DNA from: Mauremys mutica
Taxonomy: Eukaryota; Chordata; Testudines; Geoemydidae
Reading direction: 5' to 3'
NCBI RefSeq assembly: GCF_020497125.1
Contig: NC_059072.1
Location: forward strand, 304,252,781 to 304,316,780
DNA: 64,000 bases
Shown here: positions 27,001-39,000 of the stretch, in pieces
How positions within the stretch are numbered: the first letter of the stretch is position 1
How the letters are laid out: each line of letters starts with the position of its first letter
Notes under the pieces: generated by a model
Database searches by the model: none
Told to the model about the DNA's origin: nothing
The model's input: the letters and a program-made list of their open reading frames with translations, nothing else
Program-made: the position numbers and the translations under genes

Positions 27001-30000
27001 GTTTGTACAGTATCTAGCACAATGGAGGCCTGATTTCTGTTGGGACCGCTCGAGGCTAGAACAGCACAAATAAATTAATAATAATAAACCATGTCTGTGG
27101 GCAGTTCATAAAATAGACTGCATCCTCCTGAATTTCTCTTTTGGGGTTGTACTTTCCCCAACTCTGTATGCTAGTTACAGGATCCACAGATGCTTGCAGT
27201 GTACTCACCTTACTGGCCCCGCTCTGGGACAAGCCCCTGAGTAGACACGTAAAGTGGAATACACAGTGGTGAGAGGGCTGGACAGTTGTGCCAACTCCCA
27301 GAGAGTGGTGTTCTCTTTAAAGCAGAGGCTCAGCATATTCTTCCCACCGTTCGAGTGAAGGGTTTCGTGTCACCATCCCACTTTTCTAAGTCCCATTGAG
27401 ATTTACTGTCACACGTGTTGCTGCCCTTATAACAGCGCTTTCAAGAGAGGTTGCTGAATAGACCAAATCTCATGAGCATTCAGAAAACTTACCTACATGG
27501 AGTGATAGGTACTAACATCAAAAGACAATCCAGCCATCAGGTTATCATCACACACCTTTAAGTGCTCTGCTCTGAACTCTGTGTCCAGGTCTTCAAGAGT
27601 CTGAGGCAGCGCTGGACCAACAACTGGGACCTCTTCTTGGGGTTGCGAGAATTTAAATGAAATTTTGGTCACTGAAACAATTTTAAAATGAAGGTGTTCA
27701 GGGAATTCAGTGCAGCTCTGCCTCTCAAAGCTCAGAGTTAGCCTAATCTCATCGATATCATGGAGCTTCTGTTTAAGGGTAACCCAACTGCAAGGAAACT
27801 TTAGTTTAAACATCATGGAAAACCTGACAATGTGCTCTATAGGTTTGTCTACACTGCATCTGGGAGTGAGCCTCCCAGACCAGGGCCACAGACTTGTGCT
27901 AGTGGAGCTTGTGCTAGTGCGCTAAAAATAGCTGTGTAGACTTTGCACCTCAGGCTTCCAAGCGTGGGGGGAGGGCGGGCACTGAGAGACTGAGCGCCAG
28001 CAGTGTCTGTACAGCAATGTTTAGCACGCCAGGGTGAGCCCTACTAACACAAATCTGTCTATGAACGCACTCCCAGGTGCAGTGTAGACATACCCCATGA
28101 GCCTGTGGGAGAGTTTCCCAAGGGGAGTGAGGAAAGCCCCATTGCTTAGGGTAGTTAAACTAAATGGGCAATATGCTATCAAATGTCATGTAGGGAACAA
28201 TCCTGCACTGACCAGAAGATGGATTACATGTGACCTAATAGATCTCTTCCATCCCTGTCCGATATGATTCTATATCAAACACAATGACTAAAACAGTACC
28301 ACGGTAACCGTACTTACAGGCACCAAACTTGATATGCCGCTCATACAGTTCCCTGTATTTATCAAAACCTCTCTCTTTCAACCTAAGGACAACAAACAAT
28401 ATATTTTAAAATCACACACTTGTTGTTGGCTAACGACAACCAAAACAATTTCAGAAAAACATGTGACATTAGGTCATGATGTTCTACCTGCACATTTACA
28501 TATATAAATAATTACTCCACCTGAACACCCCAAGTCATGCCTTTTGATGGGGGATCAGAAGGAAAGTTAAATGCCCCAATGCACTCGGGAGTACCCCCTT
28601 TCTAGCGCCTCTCACCAGGTTGGGGGGTGGGGAGAGAAGTCCACAATGCAGCCAACAATACAGCACCTGCAGAGTGCGTTTTGAGAAATCTCTCTGGCTG
28701 GGCTGCTGAGTCGGGCTTACTCTGTCTGGCTTACCCTGATTGTTCACTGCACCCTGTAGGGTCGGGGTGAAGATCTCCTAGATGGGGGTTCTCTTTGTGG
28801 TTTCAGGAGTCCCCAGAGCAGTCTCCTGCATAGGGCACTCCTGTTCCTCCCCACCCTAAGCTGACTGCAGTTTCCTCCTTTTTAAATGCCTTCTCCCCTA
28901 TCATACATGATTGACAAGGCCAGAGGGGCAGGGCTAGCCCTGTCGCTCAGGCCTCTCTGGCACCTTCCTCATCAGCATGGGGTCTATGCACCCCCTCACA
29001 GAGACACTTACTGTTGCTCAAGTTTCTTTCTGGTTTCACTCTCTAGCACTGCTTGTGAAAGGTGAGGATGAGGAGCAATGTCAATCTCGTCATCAGAGGT
29101 GCTTTCCATCAGCTCCTTGATCACACACTCGAACACCTCCTTGTACGTCCTGCAGCACAAAAACTACAAAATACGCCAGACGTGGGAACACAGTGGGACC
29201 AGCCAACAGGGAACTGGCAGAAAGTGTAACCTTTTTCACACATGGCTTCACATTCCTCCCAACAGGCAAGCAGTCTGAGATTAGGCAAGATCATCTCATG
29301 AGTGATGCAGGATTTTCCCACTTCATATGGCTTTATTAATGCCAGCAAACCAGGTTCTCTGCTTAGCTCCGTTGCACCAGCTGAGGATCTGGCCCGTTGA
29401 CTCACCACTGCTCCATATCTGAGAACCCAACACTTCTGTATCGCAAGCTACAGCTCTTCCTCTTGACTGAAGCCAGACTGTCTCCCTCCAGCTTTGCTTC
29501 TCTGACCATCCACTCCTTCAGTGATCTCTTCCCATTCCCCCCTCAACACCCATGCCCCAAAGGTGCTCCTCTTTTCTCCCCCTTGCCTTCTTAATCCAAT
29601 TTCCTATCCACTCCAAACTGCTTGTCATCCAGCTCCTTTCAACCCTCTCCATACTGTCCCCTTAGCCCTGCTTCTGCCTTCCTCCCCAACTCTGATGTCT
29701 GGTTGTTGCCCTGCTTCCCACATAACAATGATCACTACAGCATATAGCAGGAGCTTTCCTCATTTGTCTCCCTCTCCTTTCCATAATGTATCAGCCTACA
29801 TTTATGGATACTCAGGCTCAGATTAAAAAGGTGACTTGCTTATGGTCACACCTCAAGTCTATAGTAGAAACAGGAGCAAATCACAAGAGTCCTGGATCTC
29901 AGACCTTGCACCCTGGTCACTGGACCAAACTGCTCCCATTTTTTGTTGTGGATTTTCCCTCCATTGGTATAATTCACAATGATTTTTGGGTGACCCTGTC

Positions 30001-33000
30001 TTGTGTCCAACTGCTGATGGCAGCAGGAATTCTTGGGGATGCTGGGATGCCAAATTTTCTTCCTTCCATGGTATGACTTGACCAAAGTATAATCCTGAAT
30101 ATGTTACAAAAGACCTAGCAGGTCCCTCACCTCCACAGTCCTGGTCCAATCATCTATGTTTGGTACTAGTTATCAGGAACTGCGAGGGCATGGTAACCTA
30201 TTGGCTTTGCTGCTGGAAAATTACCAGGAAAAGATAGCTTAATTGTCTAAGTAGCACAGCTACTCACAGTTTCCAGTGACTCTGTGTCCAGGTCTTCTGC
30301 TGTTGGGATGGGCTTTGCAACAGCCTTACAAAATTCACAGTTTTCATGTACTTCAGCGAAGTGATTTTCCTCAGAAGACAAAGGAAAATGGTGAAGAACA
30401 TTAGCTTTTTAAAAAAAAATTAATTGTACTTAAAGCCTAGCTGCTCACATGAGAAAATCACATTTATCTAAAAAGAGTCAAGTTTGCATCTCTCCATAAC
30501 TACCACTATCAGTAAGGTGATGTCATGAGGCTATCCAGGAAGTTCTAGGTTATGTGTGACAATCTGTATTCCCAAGTGAATTGCTGATCTTTACTTTTTC
30601 ATCAGAGCTGGATGAAAAGTGTTAATTGTGTTTCATAGGAAATTTTGAAAAAAAAAATTTTTTTTTCCAGAAAAGTTTCTTCTTCTTTTTTTAGGTTTTG
30701 ATGAAAAAAATGAAAAACAGATTTAAAAAAAAAAAGAAGAAAAGAAAATTCCTGAGGTTTTTAAGGCAATTTCTACAAAGAACAGATTCATAGATTCCAA
30801 GACCAGAAGTGACCAGTGTGATCCTCTAGTCTGATCTCCTGGATGACACAGGCCAGAAAACTTCCCCAATACAATTCCTAGAGCAGATTTTTTTAGAAAA
30901 ACATCCAGTCTTGATTTAAAAATTGTCAGTGATGGAGAATCCACCACAACACTAGGAAATTGTTCTAATGGTTCCTTACCTTCATTATTAAAAATTTACA
31001 CCCTATTTCCAGTCTGAATTTGTCTAGCTTTATCTTCCAGCCATTGGATCACATTATACCAGGGGTCGGCGACCTTTCAGAAGTGGTGTGCCAAGTCTTC
31101 ATTTATTCACTCTAATTTAAGGTTTCGTGTGCCAGTAATAAATTTTTTTAGAGGATCTCTTTCTATAAGTCTATAATATATAACTAAACTATTGCTGTAT
31201 GTAAAGAAAATAAGATTTTTAAAATGTTTAAGAAGCTTCATTTAAAATTAAATTAAAATGCACAGCCCCCTGGACCGGTGGCCAGGATCCGGGCAGTGAG
31301 AGTGCCACTGAAAATCAGCTTGCGTGCTGCCTTCAGCACACCTGCTATAGGTTGCTACCCCTGCATTATACCTTTCTCTGCTAAACTGAAGAGCCCATTA
31401 TTAAATATGTGTTCCCAAAAATATTGTATAGGTACTTATAAACTATGCTCAAGTCCTTTAACCTTCTATTTGTTAAGCTAAATAGATTGAGCTAATTGAA
31501 TCTGTCACTATCAGACATGTTTTCTAATCCATTTATCATTCTCCTGGCTCTTCTCTGACCCTCTTCAAATTATCAACATCCTTCTTGAATTGTGGACACC
31601 AGAACTGGACACGCTATTCCACCAGTGAACACATCAGTGCCAAATATAGAGGTAAATTAACCTCTCTATTCCTACTTGAGATTCCTCTGCTTATACATCC
31701 AAGGAGTTCATTAGTCTTTTTGGTTACAGCATCACACTAGGACCTCATGCTCAGCTGATTATCCACCATGATGCCCGAATCTTTTTTGGAGTCACTGCTT
31801 CCCAAGATCATGTCCCCCATCCTGTAAGTATAGTCTACATTCTTTGTTCCTAGAAAGAATAGTCTTTCGAGAAATTAGAACTAACAAGACAGACTGTACA
31901 TGGCTCTGGAAGAGTTGTTATCATCTATCTTACAAGTCTTGACATTTAGATGAATATGTTAATGAAGTATTATTATTATGATTAGTGTATTGCCATTATG
32001 GTCTATAATGCTAATGTGTCTGCTCTGCAGGCAAACACAACCCATGTAATAAAATCTTTTCAAAATTATTTGTTGAAATAAGTTACTGCCATAAACAGGA
32101 GACAGCTTTCAAAAATGATTTTCATATATACACATCATAAATGGACATTCCCTTTTGGTCTGCGTATTTCTTTGTTTAGCTTTAATCTAACAGCTCTTTT
32201 TAACAGCCAAGTTGGAACTATAAGATCCTGAAAGTAAGGGGGTGAAGAGAGAGTTGATATATCACAAATTGGAAGGAATCACTATCATTACAGCAGGGGA
32301 GCCCAACTTTGCCCAACGGAGGGCTGTAATGGGAAGCTGACAGAAGAGTGAAGGCCACAGCTACAGTAAAACTACATAGCACAGAGGCTACTGTTTAAGA
32401 TGCAGCATTGCATGCTGAGACCAGAACCTCCATATTAATGATGAGGCTTCCTTGCACTGTGTGGGCCTGCTCGGGTTCCCTCCTCGGCCACCTCTGAACT
32501 AGACACAATGTAAACATTTAGACACAATCCCTCCCCTCCCCCCGGGCCCCAATTGAAATGCTGGTGAAAGTAGAAACAGAGAGATAACCAACTAGCCCTC
32601 TTTCTTATCTTTATTTTTAACTGGGTGATGGCTAAGCACATGACACTGCAAAGGAGGAAAATAAGATTGAGTTTGAAAGGCTGAAATACCAGAGGGTCTG
32701 ACATCCGTCTCCTTTTAAACTTGGCTTCACTCTGAGAAGCTGCAAAATCAGCAGGAGGATAAGGAAGACAATTTGACACATTACACACCCACATGTTTTT
32801 CATCAGGTCACCATGGCTCAAGAGCCATCTGCTGTCTGAGTCAGTAACATCTACTCTTTCCTTTTCTTGTCAAACTGCTCCTGTTGTTTTGATGGTCAAA
32901 TGTAAATCTCTCTTAAAGGGAATAGCATTTGCCTCTTCAGCAATTTTTGGTCTATTGTCAGGAAAGCAAAGCTAACTTCCTTTCCCCTGGACACTACTCT

Positions 33001-36000
33001 CAGTTTCAGGAGTGTCAAAACATCCCAAGAGAGCACTTTTCCAGAAGCTAGATGTCTTTTCTGAAAGGCATCTCACCACAGACCTGACAAATCTTACACT
33101 ACCTGACTGGAAATATAACCACATGGTATTAGTGGGGTTAGGGAAAAAAAGCCCTGCCTAAAATCCTCTCTGTTACTGAAGAGTCCTTAGATTAGACCCA
33201 CTTTTGGTGTAACTCCATGGAGATCAATGGAGTTATACCAGTGATGAATTTGGCCCTCTGTTTCTATGTGTCAGGCGCAAGGAACTTTCCACGAGCTTCC
33301 CTCCAGTTTTCATCGAGGAGCTGCCTTCCTTTGTCCCTCTTTGTTCTGAGAGAATTTAGTACTTGTCAGAGGCGGTAAAGTGATGCCTCACAGGACACCA
33401 TTTATCCACAAACAACACTGCAACCTACCCCCAAAGCCTACCCACAAAAGAAAGCAAAAATAAGCATGCCTCGACCTTAACCAGAAGGGACAGAACCTCT
33501 GTGTGGGTGGGGATCGTTCAGTTTTAATGCTCATTCAGTTGTCAGCTCCCCTCTGAGCTGAGACTGATGAAAAAGTTGCCCGTGTGAGAGAAGCTTTTTT
33601 GACATGAACATGTATCCAGCACAGACTGGACTGAGATCCACCCACCCACTTCACACGGGCCACAGCCCCATCCTCAGCTGATGTAATGTTGTCACAGCCC
33701 CATCCTCAGCTGATGTAAATTGGCAGAGCTCCACCACGTGAAAACTCGCCAGTTTACACCAGTTTACACCAGTTGGCTGTGAGTCTCTACCAGCACATGT
33801 TGGGTGTGGAATGGTGATCTACAGGCAAAAGGCTCTATTGTCTAGTACCACTCCCTTGAGCCATGCAGCTTTCTCTTTATGAATGACTGGTGTATTCATT
33901 TTAATTTCTCCATGGGCCTCACCTCATGTAGGAACAGGGTAGTTATTTTCAGGTCATCATGAATCGCCTCTTCTGAATCGAGCCCCAGGGCTTTATGTAC
34001 GAACAAAACAAAGACGTGAATTAGCCTTCGCTGACTGTGTAGAAATGTTTTGACATTTGCATCAATTGTCAATTCACCCACAGAGGTGCTGGAATCAAAA
34101 ATTTCAAACCTGACTGCCTACGGTTAGGCTCCCACATCTATTCTTAGGCAGCTCAACATAAGCGGCCTAAATTTTGATGGTGCTGAGGAGCTTCTGTTGA
34201 TTTCTATAGAGTCTGTGGGTGCTCGGTGCTTCAGCCCATTTAAATCCATATGTAGCCACCTAAAGGTAAGTGCTTTGGTTTTCAGCTATGGTGTCCAACT
34301 CCAGGCACGTTAACTGGGCCTGATTTTCAAAAAGTGAAGAACACCGTCCCTTTGAAAAATCATCCCTCCCCCACCATAACAAAGTCACTTGTGACATGGA
34401 TTTAGAAGCCTAATTTTAGGAACCCAGGTGCAGACATGTTTACCTTGGCGAGTAACATATAAGGAAACGTTGCAAAGAGGGTGTAATAATTGATATGCAC
34501 TTATGAATTTTGGTGTCTAGTATAGAAGAGGGATTATAAAAGTGTTTCATAGTAATAACCTGTATATTAGACTGCAAGAATTGATGAAAATGAGTTATTA
34601 CAGTATAATACAAATGTCTCATTATGGCAGGTTATAAACCTCTCTATATTATCATTTTTAAGAGCACGATGATGCACAGAAAAATAAGAACTATAAAATC
34701 TGTGTCAAGAACAAAAATAATTTAGAAGTAACTTTACCCAGATTATTAAATAGCTACGATAACATCCAAATGTCACTCACTAGTGCCTCTCTGCCAGGTT
34801 TTTAGAAACTGGAGAGAGGGTGGATACTTTATATGCATTCTCAGCTAATTTCAAGACAGATAATTTCCCACATTAAGGCAGAGTAGTTCAAGTGTGGCCC
34901 ATGAAACCCTACACTACTGCCTATCACCACCATCATCTTTAATACAACATCCCAGATTAAGGAAATGTGGCTTCTCAGATCCAGATGGAGAGTTCCATTG
35001 CAGTGAATCCATAGGTAGATACAGCAGACAGGATGATATGGACACATCCCACCCACAGACAGAGGAAGCTGGGACTAGAACTCGTTTTCCTTTAACTCCT
35101 CCCAAAAGGCCTCTACCAAAGGAAAACTCTGGGAACTGCTATGGGCAGCATGTCACCTAGTTTCACTCTCGGCCAGCCACTAAAGAACAGCATCACTTAC
35201 TCCCATACTTCATACTGGGCACTGCAATCTGTTGGGGCCACATCTTTGTATTGAAGATGAGGAGGGCAACAGTGTGGTGTTTTTATACTATGGTAATTAA
35301 TGGGAGCCCCTGAGCAGACTTTGGGTTCTCTGAATAAAGTGTCAAACTCCTGTATGTTCTGCATGGTCCCTGTAGCTTCAGCAAGTGATGCATTAAAAAC
35401 AAATCCATAAAAGCCAAACCCCCCTCTCAGAAACAGTGGCCTCCCTAAATACCTATATTAGAGGAAAAATAACTCTGAAACACATCTACTGGTAATCCAG
35501 GAGCATACATGTTACACTACATGCAGACATTTTATATGTATATCCTTTGTGAGTGGATGCATGCCCTGGCAGTGCCCGTATTTCTGAATGAGCACATTTT
35601 ATGGAAATCAAGTTGTATGCCCTCAACCTTGCTTATATCATCCTGTTTACTATCATTGCAAAGTAGTGTTCAGATAGAACCAGCTGCTGATCAGCTTATT
35701 ATTCATGGTTACATGAATGATGGCATAAGAGGTGGAAAGAACATAAATAAAATTGGCTTCACTAGGTTATTTGAACCTGTATTATGCATAGCAGCTTTTC
35801 CCCTAGTAAATGAAAACAAACATGCACGCAGAGGCTCTAACCATCCAATGTGCAAGGACCTCTTTTGGGACAAAGCCTCAGCTTCTTCACTGGAGGAACC
35901 TGTACCTATTTACCTGGGTGCTTTTTGTAGAATTGGCAAATTCTCTCATATGTCTTGGCTGCATAGCCAATCTGAACGGTACAAACTAGCATTCCTACTT

Positions 36001-39000
36001 CAGACCTCATTTTCTTCATGGTATAAGAAATGAGCATCAGGGATCCGGCTATTACAAGATAATCACACCCCTGGGGAAATTACTGGGCCCACGTATCTAT
36101 GTTCCACAGATCATGATAATCTCATTGGGGTCGGTTAGCCACCAGGAAAGCTTGTTAAAGCAGCATGGCTTGTCAAGTCCTTGTCATTCAGAATACTTAC
36201 CAGGCTGTCCTAGTTTATAAGGCTCTCTGGGTCCCATGAACTTCCTCAGTTGGCATTTTGCACCAACATTTATAACACAGACACAATGTTTAGCTCCTAA
36301 AATCTATCATTTTTAATCTAAAAAAATGTAATAATTTAAAGAATGTGGGACCCAATCCTGTTCTTATTTGCACCAGTGCCATTCTGAACTGACTTCGCTG
36401 GAGTTACTGCTGATTTACACGGATGCAGGAGGAGCATCAGGCGCTCTTTAAGACTGACTGATCCCACAAAGAAGGGATCTCTGCAAGGCATAATGCGTAT
36501 ACAGAGAAAAAACAGGTAGTGACTTGTGAATCTTCCCTCCCTGCACCTATTATTAGTAATTATTTCTATTATGGAAGAGCCCAAAGGCTCCAATCAAGAT
36601 CAGGTCTCCTGTGGTGCTATATAGGTGCTATATAATCGCAGAGGAAGACAGAGCTCTCTCCTGAAGACCTTACTATGCAAATAGACAAGACAGAGAAAAC
36701 CAATATACAAAATTCAAACAACGTGTCTGGGATGATGTCCTGTGCTGCTGGGTACATGCCTTGTTAGTTACAAACCTTCCCCCTCCCTCTCTCCAGGTGC
36801 CACAGCCAGCCTGCTGTCCCAATGTGTTGTCCTTCTGTACAACTCAGATATGGTGTGAAAGAGAAGGAGGAAAGGGATGACAAAGATTAAAGCACTATAA
36901 CCCCCCCCCAAAAGTCAAACAACCCCCCCTACAAACCTTGATTATTGGCTCTTTAGGGCAGGGGCCAGTTTTTTCGTTCTGTGTTTGTACAGAGCCTAGC
37001 ACAATGGGGTGCTGGTCCATGACAAAGGCTCCTAAGCATCACTGTCAAATTAATAATCCATAATAATGATGAATCTTGGGGGGGTTCTTTCCCAGCCCAC
37101 CAGAGCCAAATTGACATACCAGTGGTCTGGTTACTCATACTCCAGCACCATGTGGTATGGATAGGGCCTCGCCAAATTCATGGTCCATTTTGGTCAATTT
37201 CATGGTCATAGGAGTTTAAAAGTTGTAAATTTCATGGTGTTAATTGTAGGGGTCCTGACTCAAAAAGGAATTGTGGGGAGGTCGCAAGGTTATTGTAGGG
37301 GGGTTTGCGGTACTGCTACCCTTACTTCTGAGTTGCTGCTGGCAGGGCACTGCCTTCAGAGCTGGGTGCCTGGCAAACAGCCGCTGCTCTCCAGTTGCCC
37401 AGCTCTGAGGGCAGCACAGAGGTAAGGGTGGCAATACTCTGACCCTCTTACAATAACCTTGTTACCCCTCTGCAACTCACTTTTGGGTCAGGACCCCCAG
37501 TTTGAGAAAGGTTGGTCTTCCCCCTAAAATCTGTATAGAATCATAGAAGATTAGGGTTGGAAGAGATCACAGGAGGTCATAGTCAAACCCCCTGCTCAAA
37601 GCAGGACCAACCCCAGCTAAATCATCCCAGCCAGGGCTTTGTCAAGCTGGGCCTTAAAAAAATCTCTAAGGATGGAGATTCCAGCACCTCCTAGGTAACC
37701 CATTCCAGTGCGTCACCACCCTCCTAGTGAAAAAGTTTTTCCTAATATCCAACTTAGACCATCCCCCACTGCAATTTGAGACCATTGCTCCTTGTTCTGT
37801 CATCTGCCATGACTGAGAACAGCCAAGCTCCATCCTCTTTGGACCCCCCAACCCACTGCAGGTAGTTGAAGGCTGCTATCAAATCCCTCCTCACTAGTCT
37901 CTTCTGCAGACTAAATAAGCCCAGTTCCCTCAGCCTCTCCTCATAAGTCATGTGCCCCAGCCTCCTAATCATTTTTGTTGCCTTCCATTGGACTCTCTCC
38001 AATTTGTCCACATTCTTTCTGTAGTGGATGGCCCAAAACTGGACGCAATACTCCAGATGTGGCCTCACCAGTGCCGAATAGAGGGCAATAATCACTTCCC
38101 TCGATCTGCTGGCAATGCTCCTACTAATGCAGCCGAATATGGACTCTGCACTTGTCCTTGTTGAACCTCATCAGATTTCTTTTAGCCCAATCCTCCAATT
38201 TGTCTAGGTCACTCTGGACCCTATCCCTACCCTCCAGTGTATCAATCTCTCCCCCCAGCGAACTTGCTGAGGGTGCAATCCATACCATCCTCCTGCTCAT
38301 TAATGAAGATGTTGAACAAAACCGGCCCCAGGACCGACCCCTGGGGCACTCTGCTTGATACCGGCTGCCAACTAGACATCAAGCTGTTGATCACTACCCG
38401 TTGAGCCAGACAATCTGGCCAGCTTTCTATCTACCTTATAGTCCATTCGTCCAATCCATACTTCTTTAACTTGCTGTCAAGAATACTGTGGGAGACCGTA
38501 TCAAAAGCTTTGCTAAAGTCAAGATATATCACGTCCACCACTTTCCCCATATCCACAGAGCCAGTTCTCTCGTCATAGACAGCAATCAAGTATGGTATAG
38601 TTAAAAGCACACAGAAGATCAGATTTCACGGGGGGAGACCAGATTTTTATGGTCTGTGATGCATTTGTCATGGCCATGATTTTGGTAGGGCTCTAGGTAT
38701 GGAGTAACAGCTTCTCTCTGCTGACTGAGAGTGCTGTGATGCTAACACGAGTCCCATGCCCTGCCCTGGTTCCTTGGCTTTTACTGAGACACAGCACAGG
38801 GTTTCCATCTCCTTTGGACTAGAAAGAAGCTTCTACCCACAAGCCCCCTAACCTCTCAACACCAGTACTGGACACGAGCCCTGTTGTCTCTCCCCCTCCC
38901 CTCCTCATCCACCTGGCAAGCAGAGCAGTTTGGGGCAAGCGAGGGAGGGAAAAGTCACCCACTACATTTTTACCTTAAAATGCAAGGTCCCAGTGAGCTG

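Noticed and set aside
35509..36033. 174-codon + strand ORF
   Set aside because: It has no family resemblance that I recognise, no splice or promoter context, and lies in an intron of the opposite-strand gene. A frame this long is possible by chance in 64 kb. A transcript or homologue would be needed to revive it.
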